64,000 nucleotides of DNA from Pannonibacter phragmitetus DSM 14782 (GTDB taxonomy: Bacteria; Pseudomonadota; Alphaproteobacteria; Rhizobiales; Stappiaceae): assembly GCF_000382365.1 (NCBI RefSeq), contig NZ_KB908222.1:122222-186221 (forward strand), in the 5' to 3' direction. Below, in pieces: positions 19,005 through 28,687 of the stretch (within the stretch, counting starts at the first letter, position 1; each line of letters opens with the position of its first letter). The position numbers were made by a program, and so were the translations under genes. Under the pieces are notes generated by a model. The model was not told the origin of the DNA, searched no databases, and saw nothing but the letters and a program-made list of their open reading frames with translations.

Positions 19005-19165
19005 ATGGGGTTCCTCCCTGAACTGGGAGGATCGTGGGCACACTTCCCGAAAAAAGCCTTAATCAGCGCCGGAAATAAGATACCCAACGACGAAATACTA
19101 CCTTAATGAACACTTTTGATTGCAGCTCCCGACAATACACAACGTGACAGACATTTTTCCTTAGG

Positions 19166-20212
19166 TCACGCTTCAGCATCATCCGCGAACAGGCCAAGTT
19201 GCGGCGCAGCAGAACTTTGCGGCACTGCGAGGCCGAGATGCCGGAAGGCCTGCGCCGTCAGAACACGCCCGCGCGGCGTGCGCTGCAGGAAGCCGTTCTG
19301 GATGAGATAGGGCTCGACAATTTCTTCAATGGCGTCTCGCGGTTCGGACAAGGCCGCAGCAATCGTCTCGATACCTACCGGTCCGCCGCCGAAGTTGAGG
19401 GCGATCTGGTTGAGATAACGCCGGTCGAGACTGTCCAGCCCTGCACCGTCCACTTCCAGCTGGGACAGCGCCCGGTCCGCCATTGCCCGGTCCACCGTGT
19501 CGTTCCCGGCAAAGACCGCAAAGTCCCGCACCCGGCGCAGGAGACGCCCGGCGATACGCGGCGTGCCGCGCGCGCGCTTGGCAATTTCCCTTGCCCCATC
19601 AGGCGCCATGCCGATGCCGAGAATGCGCGCACCCCGGTTGACGATCAGCTCCAGCTCCTCGACCGTATAGAATTCCAGCCGCACCGGAATGCCGAAGCGG
19701 TCCCGCAGCGGCGTGGTCAGCAGGCCGAGGCGCGTGGTCGCGGCCACCAGCGTGAACTTCGCCAGATCGATCTTCACCGAGCGGGCGGCAGGCCCCTCAC
19801 CGATGATCAGATCCAGCTGGAAATCCTCCATCGCCGGATAGAGCACTTCCTCCACCGCCGGGCTGAGCCGGTGGATCTCGTCGATGAAGAGCACGTCCCG
19901 CTCTTCCAGATTGGTCAGAAGCGCCGCCAGATCGCCTGCCTTGGCGATGACCGGGCCGGACGTAGCGCGGAAATTCACGCCGAGTTCGCGCGCCATGATC
20001 TGCGCCAGCGTCGTCTTGCCAAGACCCGGAGGCCCGACAAACAGCACATGATCCAGCGCTTCGCCGCGGGCTTTTGCCGCACCGATGAAGACCTTGAGAT
20101 TGGCTCGCGCCTGCGCCTGACCGACGAAATCATCCAGCGCCTGCGGGCGCATGGTGGTGTCGATTTCGTCACCGCGAATTTCCGGCGTGACGAGGCGTTC
20201 GGTCTTCTCCAT
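19166..20212 (-). CDS. ruvB: Holliday junction branch-migration ATPase RuvB
   Basis: Hexameric AAA+ motor that drives branch migration with RuvA. The 348 residues carry Walker [12 protein letters not shown], Walker [10 protein letters not shown], sensor 1 AATTRLG and the C-terminal winged-helix domain with [10 protein letters not shown]. It follows ruvA by 122 bases, which contain a copy of a dispersed repeat; the three ruv genes are co-oriented. Confidence 0.98.
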   Translation of the reverse strand: MEKTERLVTPEIRGDEIDTTMRPQALDDFVGQAQARANLKVFIGAAKARGEALDHVLFVGPPGLGKTTLAQIMARELGVNFRATSGPVIAKAGDLAALLTNLEERDVLFIDEIHRLSPAVEEVLYPAMEDFQLDLIIGEGPAARSVKIDLAKFTLVAATTRLGLLTTPLRDRFGIPVRLEFYTVEELELIVNRGARILGIGMAPDGAREIAKRARGTPRIAGRLLRRVRDFAVFAGNDTVDRAMADRALSQLEVDGAGLDSLDRRYLNQIALNFGGGPVGIETIAAALSEPRDAIEEIVEPYLIQNGFLQRTPRGRVLTAQAFRHLGLAVPQSSAAPQLGLFADDAEA

Positions 20213-20256
20213 ACGCTTTCAACTCCAGACCCCGCCCGTGGCAGAGTGATTGGCAC

Positions 20257-20319
20257 AAGCCCGTGCGGCGCTTGAGCAGATCGGGGGCGCAATGCGTCAG
20301 CGCCTCAAAGTCCCGGCAT
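20257..20319 (+). repeat. Dispersed stem-loop repeat, copy D (diverged)
   Basis: Lies between ruvA and ruvB. Its first 21 bases (AAGCCCGTGCGGCGCTTGAG plus C) match copy C exactly, followed by a diverged centre with ATGCGTCAGC and ending in GGCAT. See the finding on the repeat family. Confidence 0.7.
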
Positions 20320-20334
20320 TCCCTTGCCGCCTTC

Positions 20335-20952
20335 TTACTGGGCCAGTTCCTTCAGGCCAAGGCGGATCAGCGTTTCGGTCGTGGCATCCTCGCCGGCAGA
20401 CTTCACCGCGCGCGCCACGGCCGCACTGGCCTGTGCCTGGGCATAACCCAGATTGGTGAGCGCCGAAACCGCTTCAGCCACTGGCCGGGCAGCGACATTC
20501 TCGCTCACCGTCTGTGCCACCGCCAGAGTGTCGGCATCAAGGCTGGAATAGCCCGGCGCCTTGTCCTTCAGCTCGATCACAAGCCGTTCGGCCACCCGCT
20601 TGCCGACGCCCGGTGCACGTGCCAGCGACGCCTTGTCCCCCAGCGCAATGGCGGTTGCCACTTCGCTGGCCTTCAGCACGCTGAGCACGGCCAGCGCCAC
20701 CTTGGCACCGACGCCCTGCACGGTCATCAGCAGGCGGAACCACTCGCGCTCGGCCTCGGAGGAGAAACCGTAGAGCCGGATCATGTCCTCACGCACGATG
20801 GTCTCGATGAAGAGCACCGCCGCCTCACCGGCGCGCGGCAATCCCTGCAGCACCCGCGAGGGGCAGAACACCTGATAGCCCACGCCGTGGACATCGAGAA
20901 TGAGGTGGTCGTCACCGTAACTGTCGACCGTACCCTTGAGCTTGCCGATCAT
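20335..20952 (-). CDS. ruvA: Holliday junction DNA-binding subunit RuvA
   Basis: Tetramer that clamps the four-way junction and loads RuvB. The 205-residue protein begins [13 protein letters not shown] (OB-fold), has helix-hairpin-helix motifs with VQGVGAKVA and [11 protein letters not shown], and a C-terminal RuvB-binding domain with [11 protein letters not shown]. The start overlaps the ruvC stop by four bases (ATGA), so the two are translationally coupled. Confidence 0.97.
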   Translation of the reverse strand: MIGKLKGTVDSYGDDHLILDVHGVGYQVFCPSRVLQGLPRAGEAAVLFIETIVREDMIRLYGFSSEAEREWFRLLMTVQGVGAKVALAVLSVLKASEVATAIALGDKASLARAPGVGKRVAERLVIELKDKAPGYSSLDADTLAVAQTVSENVAARPVAEAVSALTNLGYAQAQASAAVARAVKSAGEDATTETLIRLGLKELAQ

Positions 20953-21476
20953 GCTGCACCCCGTGCCAATGCCTCAGCCTTTGCCCGCACCGCCGAGGTC
21001 TTGCGATGGTGCGCGTGACAGATGGCGATTGCCAGGGCATCCGCCGCATCATCCGTATCAAACTGCGCCTTGGGCAGCAGGATCTTCACCATGTGGCGGA
21101 TCTGATCCTTTTCGGCATGCCCCGTGCCCACCACGGTTTTCTTCACGAGATTGGGCGCATATTCGGCCACTTCCAGCCCGTGCAGCGACGGCACCAGCAG
21201 CGCAATGCCGCGCGCCTGACCGAGCTTCAGCGTCGCGCCTGCGTCCTTGTTGACGAAGGTCAGCTCAACGGCGGCCTCCTGCGGCGCATTCTCGCCGATG
21301 ACCTTCTGCAGCCCGTCATGCAACTGCACCAGCCGGGCGGCCAGTTCCCGCTTGTCATCCGACGTGACGGTCCCGGCGGCAACAAAGGTCAGCCGGTTGC
21401 CCAGCGCCTCAATGAGACCCCAGCCAGTACGGCGCAGGCCGGGATCAATCCCGAGGATTCGAATCGGATGCATCAT
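20949..21476 (-). CDS. ruvC: Holliday junction resolvase RuvC
   Basis: Endonuclease that resolves junctions moved by RuvAB. The 175-residue protein starts with [14 protein letters not shown] holding the first catalytic Asp, has VELTFVNKD with a catalytic Glu, and ends with the [16 protein letters not shown] acidic motif. Two tandem ATGs (21476 and 21473) are possible; a frame from 21590 would add a long N terminus unknown in the family. First of the ruvCAB run. Confidence 0.96.
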   Translation of the reverse strand: MMHPIRILGIDPGLRRTGWGLIEALGNRLTFVAAGTVTSDDKRELAARLVQLHDGLQKVIGENAPQEAAVELTFVNKDAGATLKLGQARGIALLVPSLHGLEVAEYAPNLVKKTVVGTGHAEKDQIRHMVKILLPKAQFDTDDAADALAIAICHAHHRKTSAVRAKAEALARGAA

Positions 21477-21591
21477 AGAACAAACCGGTAACAAAACTCC
21501 GGCTCCAGCGCCAGCCTGCTTGGCCTCAGGTGCCGTCAGGATGCTGTGTTTTCCCGCCTGAACAGAGCCCTCCGGACAAACCACCTTCAAA

Positions 21592-21628
21592 AAGCATGGG
21601 GCCGGAGCGGCAAATCCGCTCCGGCCCC
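21592..21628 (-). terminator. Intrinsic terminator of the autotransporter gene
   Basis: A 13-bp perfect stem (21598-21610 with 21616-21628, CAAAT loop), followed on the minus strand by ATGCTTTTTG. Strong by shape. Confidence 0.85.
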
Positions 21629-21677
21629 ACTGATCTTAGCCTTCCTTATCAAGCGGCATTCATGCCGCCGCCCCCCC

Positions 21678-24600
21678 TCAGAACTTCAGGGACATCTGCG
21701 CCGAGAAGGCGTTCTCGACAGCCTTGGATGAAATCTGGCTCTTGTAGTTCACCTGCACCGAAGCCCGGTCCGTGAAGGAATGGGACAGCCCGAGGCCAAT
21801 CAGAGCCGTGTTGCGCGCAACTGGAACGCCCTTCACTTCAAACGGCGACGTGCTGCTGCCAAAGCGCATGGCAGCGACCGGTGCCATATCCCCGAAGGCA
21901 TGCTGCCAGCCGAGTGAGACGGACGGAGTGAAGGTACGGCCCATGATGTTCACCTGGGTGGCCGCCCGCATGCCCAGCGAGGTGTAGAAGGTGTTCTGAT
22001 CCTCCAGGCGCACCGTCAAAGCAGCCGGAGTGCCGTTTTCCTGCGCCGAGGCGCCGGCCAGATGAACGAAGGCAAGGCCTGCGAAGGGCTCGATGGCAAC
22101 CTGACCCGCAGAGAAGCCGTAGGAGGCTTCACCGAAGACCTGCGCAGCCTCCTGCCTGTAGCCGGACTGTGTGCTGGCGGAGAAGCCCCGGATGGCTATG
22201 GAGCGGTCCAGCGATACGTCATGCAGGCCGTAGGACGCACCGCCCTTCAGGGCAACGCCGCCGAAGCGCGCCCCGCCATAGACACCAACCTCGTAATTGT
22301 CGATGTCTCCGGAGGAATTGCGGCTCGTCACATCAAAGCGGGACTGGCTGAAGCCTGCAACGACACCGGCGCGGGCGTTTTCTCCGATACCGGCATCAAC
22401 ACCAGCGAGGAAGCCAGCAAGACTGGATGAGATGGTCGCGGCATTGTTGCCATCAAACGCACGGCCCCAGCCGCCATGGCCCTGTGCCCAGATCGTGACA
22501 CCGTGCTCACCGCCCATGCTGGACCTGCGCGGCCCGGCAGCATCTGCGGCAGATGCAAGCGCCTCATGTGCTGCAAAGCCCTGACGCAGGCGGGCGCCGA
22601 CGGCATCACGCAGGTACGAGGACTGCTGCTGGATGACGGTGCCTGCCGAGGCATAGGCCTCACCGGACAACTGGTCGAGCGCAGGAGCAATCTCCGAACC
22701 GGAGAGAACAGCCAGCGCATCATAAAGCGTATCGCCGACCGGCAACCCCATCACGGCGCGGGCAGTGCTGCGCTGATTGTCCGTACGGGCGAAGTCAGCG
22801 AAGGTGAGGCCGTTGTAGTTCAGCGTCAGATAGACATTCTTCGCGTCATAGGTCAGCGCCGGCGACAGGAGCGCAAAGTTGGACGAGACGCTGCCGAAGG
22901 TTCCGTTCACCGCATCCGCACTGGTGATGATGGCATAGGTTGTCTGCGGCCGGTAGAAGCCGTTCTCACCGAGCACCTGCACGGATGCAGCGGACTCAAT
23001 CGTGACCGCGCCAGAGGCAATGATCAGGTCATGCCGTCCTGAAGGCGTTGCATCCACCTGATAGACGGAGCCGCCAAGGAAGCTTACGGCGCCAGTCACA
23101 ACCAGAGTGCCGGGCGAGTAGCCGGGCGCGACGACGGCGCCGGAATTGGCAACAATGCCGCCAATCGTGCCGGAACCACCCAGCTTGCCGCCATTGCCGA
23201 TGGTGAAGACGGATGTGCTCCGTACGCCCTGCTCCAGCGTCACAACCGAATTATCGATCGTCACGGCTCCCTGATAGGGAGACGCAAAGGCAACCCTGCC
23301 GCCGCCCTGGAACAGCACCGCACCATTGCCGGAGATGGAGCCCGAGAAGGTGTAGTTGTCGGAGCGGTTGAAGATGAGCGTTGCGTTGTTCACGACGTCA
23401 CCAACGATGGAGCCTGCGGTGCCGCCGTCACCGAGTTGCAGCGTGCCATCAGCAATGGTGGTCACACCGGAGTAAGTGTTCGTGCCCGTCAGAACCAGCG
23501 TGCCAGTGCCCGACTTGGTGAAGCCTGCCGCGCCCGAAATGGTGCCGGACAGGCTCAGCACCTTGCCGCCGGTCACGTCCAGAGCATTCTGACTGCCCTC
23601 GAGCGCAATGCCGCGCGCGGTCGAGATGGTCTCTCCAGCAGACAATGTGCCGCCTTCCAGAGCAATCGCACCGGCTGCGGAGCCCAGCGCGGCGTCGCTC
23701 GTGAAGCTGAGCATGCCGCCCTGAATGCGCGTTCCCCCGCCGTAGCTGTTCGTGCCCGTCAGAACCAGGGTGCCAGTACCCGACTTGGTGAAGCCGGCTG
23801 CGCCCGAGATCGTGCCGGACACCGTCAGCACCTTGCCGCTGGCAACATCGAGAGTATTGCTGCCGCTTTCAAGGACGAGATTGCGGGCGACAGCGACAGT
23901 ATCGGCTGCAGAAAGCGTGCCGCCTGCGAAGGTCACCGCCCCGGACGCCGCACCCAGCGCTGAATCATTCACGAAGCGGAGCGTGCCGCCCTGAATGCGG
24001 GTTCCACCGGTGTAGGTGTTGTTGCCAAGGAGGAACGTGGTTCCACCCGCTGCATTTACCGAGCCATTTCCGGAGATGACCTGAGACATCAGGTAGTTCT
24101 GGCTGGTGTGATTGAACACAAGCGACCCGCCGGCAGTACCGAAGACGATCCGTGCCGTGTCCACGCTGCCAGCCGCCACTGCAGCCGACCCGGCATCCGC
24201 ACCGATGATCAGCTTGCCTGAACCTTGGGAATCATATCCGACGCGGATCTCGTTGTCGGCCTTGATGACGGCTCCATCCGAAACGGTCACGACTGCGGTG
24301 CCGTTGTAGCCAACGTAGAAATTGCCCAGGGCGCTGTAGGTGTTGTTCGCCTTGGCCCAGAGCTGCGTGCCCTGCCCCGTAACAGTCAGAACGCCTTGCG
24401 ATTTCGGGTCCATGCCGACGCCAACCGTCGAAGTGGTCACCACAGCGCCGCCGGAGATGGTGAGGTTGCCGTTTCCATTCACAGGATCAACGTCCCGGCT
24501 GCCGTTCTGGCCGCCGACGTAGATCCGTTCCGCGGCATCCACGACCGTGCCAGCACCAGTGATTGTCATGGAGACAAGATCGCTGCCGCCCGAACCGGCA

Positions 24601-26924
24601 TAAATGCCGCTCGCATAAAGATAGGCACCATCAGACACCGTGACCGAACCACCGGCCGAGCTCAGCCAGGCAGCCTGGGACAGATCATTGGGATTGCCGA
24701 TCTCCACACGGGTGTTCTGACCCGTGATCAGAATCTGAGCCCCCGCGCCGGTATAGACACCGGTGCTGCGGATAAAGGCGGAAGCACCCCCGGAGATGGT
24801 CAGGGAGCCCGAGGAACCGGCCGTCCGGGCGATATCGACACCGCCTGTGTTGGTCCAGGTGGTCCCGGCACCAGAGACCGTCAGGGACCCGTTGCCGCCG
24901 GAGCCTGCCTCCCAGGAGCCGGTTGAGAGCGCAAAGCGGCGTGACGTGAAGCTCGCGCCGTCTGAAACCGAAATGCTGCCTGTCCCGCCATTCTGACCGA
25001 CGGTCAGTTCACCAGTGCTGGTCCAGCTTGCAGCAGCGCCGGAAAGCTGCACGGTTCCAACGCCGCCACCTGCCCCGCCGATGACACCGTTGCCGTTGGT
25101 AAGCGCGCCATTGCCACTGATGGAAAGCGTGGCAGCGGTGGAAGAGCCCACCGTCACGGAACCGGCCGTAAAAGCACCGCCTAGCGCAAGGGTCCCATCA
25201 TTTACCGCGAGAGCACCACTCACGCTGCCGCCCGAGCCGGTCAGCGTCCAGGTTCCAGATCCCGACTTCGCCAGATCTGTGAAACCCTGATACTGGCCGG
25301 TAGAGGACAGCTGGCTTGCATCGAAAGTTCCCGCTCCGGTGCCGGTCAACTCGAGCGTGCTGCTGGTGCCAGACGTTGAAACAATACCGGTGATGGAGGA
25401 TGTCTCCGTCAGCACAAGCCGGTTCGTGCCGCTGCCCATGCTGATGGCAGTATCCGTGGCGGAAGCGGCAGCAATCGTGCCGGAGTTGATGATCGTGGTA
25501 TTGCCGTTTCCGGTCACAACTCCCGTGCCGTGCGGATGCGTCACCGTGATGGTACCGCTGTTTTCCAGCCGGTTCGTCGTGCCGTCCAGCGAAACACCGA
25601 TCGACTGAGCCGTTACGGTGCCGCTGTTCGTGACGGAGATGTTGCCATCAACCGTATCGGCAGTTGCATTGGTGTGCCCGCTGAGCTGGCCACTGTCCGC
25701 ATAGATGCCCATCTGACCGGAGAGCGTGCCGGCATTGACGATGGTGATATCGCCCTGCGGCGTCTCGGCACGGATGGCCGCATCCCGGTTTGCGGTGACA
25801 ACGCCAGCGGCCTCGTTGGTGATGACGATATCACCCGTGGTCGATGCAGAACCGATAAGGCCTGCATAGCCGGCTGGCGCACGGATGGCGGCTCTGTCGG
25901 CATCAAGGCTACTGTCGCCAGTCGCCGTCACCGTGCCGCTGTTGGTGATGGTGGCTGTGCCGTTCTCCGTCGTGGCGTAGACGGCATTGTCCGTGTTGCT
26001 GGTCACGATGCCGGTGTTGGTGATCGTTGCGTCCCCATTGGCGGACCAGGCAATCAGACCCTGAAACAGGGTCGAGTGCACCTCGCCTTGGTTGACGATG
26101 CTGGCAAGGCCGTTATAGGCGATGACGCGAATGGCCGCAGTTGTGGCATTCACCGTTCCGGTTGCGGTGTTCGTAACCGAAATCGTCGCCGGATCCGTGC
26201 CGTTGTGGTTGCCGTCGGCATAGATGCCGCGCCCGCCCGTGGAGGTGACGGCTCCGCTGTTGGTGATCGTGACGGCACCCAGATTGCTCGTGGCGCTGAT
26301 GGCAGCCACATCCGAATTCGGAGCCTGAAGCGATATCGTTCCGGCGTTGTCGATGGCTATGTTGCCGGCAAAGTCGTTCTTCACCCAGATCGTGCCGAAA
26401 CCGCCAGCAGCGCCCGAACTGGCCGTAACGCCGGAAGCAATGTTGACCGTCGCATTGACAGTGACAGGAATGTACTGCGGCGGCGTGCTGCTGTCCGTGC
26501 CGAACTGCATGACCAGGCCGCTGTAGTCCGGCCGGTTGATCGACGTCGTGCCGGTCAGATTGACCGTCTGATTATAGGTGCCGGCTGTCTGCGGCGAAGC
26601 ATAGATGACAGATGCCACACTTTCGCTATCGACCGTCAGAGAGCCATCTCCCGCCGTCATGCTCACACTTGCACTGGTTGCGTCACAAGATACGAGCACC
26701 GTCGTCCCAGTTACAGAGCAGGCAGCTTCTGCAGGCTGAGAGTAGACGGACGAAAAGGCCATTATCGCGCCAGCAACAGGCAGGCTCATCACGCGCAGTG
26801 GAGCAACAATGGCAGATGTGAGTAACAGATTCTTTTGGTGCAGACTGGACCGGCGGCCTCCAGACAGCTTTGTGGCAAGGTGACTATAATCAACATCACC
26901 CACAGCAACTATCTTACCCATCAT
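21678..26924 (-). CDS. Giant type V autotransporter (adhesin-like)
   Basis: Surface-exposed protein of about 1,748 residues that carries its own outer-membrane translocator. It has an extended N-terminal signal region (basic, then VMSLPVAGAIMAFSSVYS, cleavage near QPAEA), a long Thr/Ser/Gly/Asn-rich passenger of right-handed-helix type with repeated ITNSGTV and SGTISGAAGFTKSGTG (autotransporter-associated) strands, and a C-terminal beta-barrel of about 280 residues starting near TIWAQGHGGWGRAFDG and ending SLKF. Three 90-residue repeats are near-identical in DNA. Several in-frame ATGs exist; 26924 has a G-run at the right distance. No protease motif was seen; adhesion is a family-level guess. 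Confidence 0.9.
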   Translation of the reverse strand: MMGKIVAVGDVDYSHLATKLSGGRRSSLHQKNLLLTSAIVAPLRVMSLPVAGAIMAFSSVYSQPAEAACSVTGTTVLVSCDATSASVSMTAGDGSLTVDSESVASVIYASPQTAGTYNQTVNLTGTTSINRPDYSGLVMQFGTDSSTPPQYIPVTVNATVNIASGVTASSGAAGGFGTIWVKNDFAGNIAIDNAGTISLQAPNSDVAAISATSNLGAVTITNSGAVTSTGGRGIYADGNHNGTDPATISVTNTATGTVNATTAAIRVIAYNGLASIVNQGEVHSTLFQGLIAWSANGDATITNTGIVTSNTDNAVYATTENGTATITNSGTVTATGDSSLDADRAAIRAPAGYAGLIGSASTTGDIVITNEAAGVVTANRDAAIRAETPQGDITIVNAGTLSGQMGIYADSGQLSGHTNATADTVDGNISVTNSGTVTAQSIGVSLDGTTNRLENSGTITVTHPHGTGVVTGNGNTTIINSGTIAAASATDTAISMGSGTNRLVLTETSSITGIVSTSGTSSTLELTGTGAGTFDASQLSSTGQYQGFTDLAKSGSGTWTLTGSGGSVSGALAVNDGTLALGGAFTAGSVTVGSSTAATLSISGNGALTNGNGVIGGAGGGVGTVQLSGAAASWTSTGELTVGQNGGTGSISVSDGASFTSRRFALSTGSWEAGSGGNGSLTVSGAGTTWTNTGGVDIARTAGSSGSLTISGGASAFIRSTGVYTGAGAQILITGQNTRVEIGNPNDLSQAAWLSSAGGSVTVSDGAYLYASGIYAGSGGSDLVSMTITGAGTVVDAAERIYVGGQNGSRDVDPVNGNGNLTISGGAVVTTSTVGVGMDPKSQGVLTVTGQGTQLWAKANNTYSALGNFYVGYNGTAVVTVSDGAVIKADNEIRVGYDSQGSGKLIIGADAGSAAVAAGSVDTARIVFGTAGGSLVFNHTSQNYLMSQVISGNGSVNAAGGTTFLLGNNTYTGGTRIQGGTLRFVNDSALGAASGAVTFAGGTLSAADTVAVARNLVLESGSNTLDVASGKVLTVSGTISGAAGFTKSGTGTLVLTGTNSYGGGTRIQGGMLSFTSDAALGSAAGAIALEGGTLSAGETISTARGIALEGSQNALDVTGGKVLSLSGTISGAAGFTKSGTGTLVLTGTNTYSGVTTIADGTLQLGDGGTAGSIVGDVVNNATLIFNRSDNYTFSGSISGNGAVLFQGGGRVAFASPYQGAVTIDNSVVTLEQGVRSTSVFTIGNGGKLGGSGTIGGIVANSGAVVAPGYSPGTLVVTGAVSFLGGSVYQVDATPSGRHDLIIASGAVTIESAASVQVLGENGFYRPQTTYAIITSADAVNGTFGSVSSNFALLSPALTYDAKNVYLTLNYNGLTFADFARTDNQRSTARAVMGLPVGDTLYDALAVLSGSEIAPALDQLSGEAYASAGTVIQQQSSYLRDAVGARLRQGFAAHEALASAADAAGPRRSSMGGEHGVTIWAQGHGGWGRAFDGNNAATISSSLAGFLAGVDAGIGENARAGVVAGFSQSRFDVTSRNSSGDIDNYEVGVYGGARFGGVALKGGASYGLHDVSLDRSIAIRGFSASTQSGYRQEAAQVFGEASYGFSAGQVAIEPFAGLAFVHLAGASAQENGTPAALTVRLEDQNTFYTSLGMRAATQVNIMGRTFTPSVSLGWQHAFGDMAPVAAMRFGSSTSPFEVKGVPVARNTALIGLGLSHSFTDRASVQVNYKSQISSKAVENAFSAQMSLKF
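23477..24030 (-). repeat. Tandem 270-bp repeats inside the autotransporter
   Basis: TGTTCGTGCCCGTCAGAACC recurs at 23477 and 23747, and a shorter form (TGTTGTTGCCAAG) at 24017, exactly 270 bases apart each time. CTGAATGCG-type blocks recur at 23721 and 23991 with the same spacing. Each unit encodes one 90-residue passenger repeat. The high DNA identity implies recent duplication or gene conversion. Confidence 0.8.
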
Positions 26925-27547
26925 CATTGCCCCAGACATCAAAAATAATACAATCAAGGCGTGAGCCCCACAGCCCCCTTGCCCCATACATGAACGGAAG
27001 TTTGCACAGAAGCCTATAGAGGCACAATCACTCCCCGTGGATCAAACACGCAAGAAAAGCGGGTTTCTGCACTTTGCTGCATTTTGGCATCACCAGAACA
27101 AAAGAGAACATCCAAAGACTAGGAGAAAAGCATGAGCAATATCGATAATTTATTTTGACCAAAATTAATTTACTTAACCAAGAACAACGAAGAATATTCA
27201 CTTGAATAAATCATATATTAACAAAAATTACTAACACGAACAATGAGTTCAAAAGAGACAATCATAAATGGAAAGCCGTATTTTCGATGATTTTTTGCAA
27301 GCACATCACACTTAAAATGGGAGAGATTCAGCAATATGTAAGCTGAAACGGCGGAGTTCCCGCCTGCCGGGCGGGTATCCTCCATCTATCGGCCCTGAAG
27401 AACTTGGCAGCCAAGACATTACCTGCAGGCACAGCCCTGGCGACAGAGCCCCCGAAGCCAGCAGATCGCGCCCTGAAATCTTCATTGCAGCATGGGCTTG
27501 ACCAATCCCGATGTGCCAGACTCACCAGGAACTGGTATTGAAGGACG
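26925..27547. other. AT-rich intergenic region between the autotransporter and a TSUP permease
   Basis: About 620 bases. From about 27000 to 27330 the composition is markedly AT-rich against the GC-rich surroundings, with homopolymer A/T tracts; it should hold the divergent promoters. A nine-codon micro-frame with a good RBS lies inside it (27132-27158). The part 27340-27547 returns to normal composition and shows no credible gene. Confidence 0.6.
27132..27158 (+). other. Micro-frame MSNIDNLF with strong RBS
   Basis: AGGAG at -10 precedes ATG and only eight sense codons before TGA. It could be a leader peptide, or the start of a lost gene. No gene continues from it in any frame. Confidence 0.3.
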
Positions 27548-28312
27548 ATGGATAGTCTGATCACAGCCTATGGCTGGCCCACCCTGATCACGGGCCTTCT
27601 GGTCCTTTTCACCGGAGGTGTAGTTCGTGGCTTTGCCGGTTTTGGCGCGGGCATGATCTTCATGCCGGTGGCTTCTGCGCTGTTCTCGCCGCCGGTAGCG
27701 GCGGGGGCCTTCCTGCTGCTGGATTATTTCGTTGCCCTGCCACTGTTGCCGCGCGCCTTGCGCCTGTGCGACTGGCGCACGGTGCTGCCTGCCGTTCTGG
27801 CCGCAGTTGTCTCAGTGCATCTGGGGGCCTGGCTGCTGGTGAGCACTGATCCGCTTGCCCTGCGCTGGGTCATCTGTCTTGTGGTGCTGGCTCTTCTGGG
27901 GCTGCTGATCTCGGGCTGGCGCTACAATGGCACACCTTCACCTGCCACATCCGCAGGCGTCGGCGTGGCAGCCGGCATCATGGGCGGGGTTTCGCAGGTT
28001 TCCGGCCCGCCCGTTGTTGCCTTCTGGCTGTCGAGCCCGCATCCTCCGCATGTCATCCGCGCCAATCTCATCGTCTTCTTCGCGCTGGCAGGAACAGGAA
28101 GCCTGCTCGCCTATCTGCTTGCAGGCGTGTTCAACGGCCAGGTACTGGCGCTCGCGATTGGCGGCATCGCGGTCTATGGGCTCGGACTTTATCTGGGTGC
28201 CCGGGGCTTCGTCCGGGCCGATCCTCAGCTCTACCGCCGCATCGCCTACAGCCTCATCGCCCTTGCTGCCCTCACGAGCCTGCCTGTGCTGGACAGCTGG
28301 CTCGGGCGCTGA
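27548..28312 (+). CDS. TSUP-family membrane permease (TauE/SafE)
   Basis: Inner-membrane protein of the sulfite exporter TauE/SafE family; substrates in the family include sulfite, sulfoacetate and other organic sulfur or C2 anions, not assignable here. The 254 residues form about eight hydrophobic helices, with the family's GGVVRGFAGFGAGM near the N terminus and the second-repeat GIMGGVSQVSGPPVVAFWL. It stands alone between the autotransporter and the MazG-like gene, on the opposite strand. Confidence 0.85.
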   Translation: MDSLITAYGWPTLITGLLVLFTGGVVRGFAGFGAGMIFMPVASALFSPPVAAGAFLLLDYFVALPLLPRALRLCDWRTVLPAVLAAVVSVHLGAWLLVSTDPLALRWVICLVVLALLGLLISGWRYNGTPSPATSAGVGVAAGIMGGVSQVSGPPVVAFWLSSPHPPHVIRANLIVFFALAGTGSLLAYLLAGVFNGQVLALAIGGIAVYGLGLYLGARGFVRADPQLYRRIAYSLIALAALTSLPVLDSWLGR

Positions 28313-28324
28313 TCAGCGGCAGGG

Positions 28325-28624
28325 TCACTCCTGCGGCAGCGATCCAAGCCACTTGGCGCATTTGCCGCTCACAAGCCGCTGCCATTCGGCGTGGAAGGTT
28401 TCTTCATCGGGGCAGGCCTGCGCCAGGATGGCAAGGGCGACGATGGCTGCATCCACGGCCTCTTCGCGCACATCCTGCAGCGTCAGCCCCTTGTAGGCAG
28501 ACCCCGGCGCGCCAGTGGCGGACAGAACCGCCTGCGCCACCTCGCCGGCTTCCTCGCTCAGCTTCAGGGTGCGCTCCTGCAGGGTCTTCGGGTCGAGGCG
28601 GCTGAGACGGAAGATTTCCTGCAA
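28325..28624 (-). CDS. MazG-like nucleotide pyrophosphohydrolase domain protein
   Basis: A 99-residue all-alpha protein of the MazG-like fold, expected to hydrolyse NTP or dNTP to monophosphate and pyrophosphate. The metal-binding helix pair is visible as KLSEEAGEVAQAV and REEAVDAAIVALA. A TTG at 28624 with GGAG eight bases upstream is chosen as the start, because the longer frame would begin with another TTG inside the yebC terminator. It follows yebC and its terminator, and is convergent with the TSUP gene. Confidence 0.7.
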   Translation of the reverse strand: MQEIFRLSRLDPKTLQERTLKLSEEAGEVAQAVLSATGAPGSAYKGLTLQDVREEAVDAAIVALAILAQACPDEETFHAEWQRLVSGKCAKWLGSLPQE

Positions 28625-28639
28625 GATAAGGCTCCAAAG

Positions 28640-28667
28640 AAAAATGGCGCCGGGCAAACCGGCGCCA
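28640..28667 (-). terminator. Intrinsic terminator of yebC
   Basis: Perfect 9-bp stem TGGCGCCGG/CCGGCGCCA (28645-28653 with 28659-28667), followed on the minus strand by TTTTTC. The downstream MazG-like gene's RBS begins directly after it. Confidence 0.85.
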
Positions 28668-28687
28668 TGAAGGGCTTGATCTGGCCT

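Noticed and set aside
27328..27564. Minus-strand 78-codon frame overlapping the TSUP start
   Set aside because: It overlaps a well-supported gene start on the other strand and has no family resemblance.
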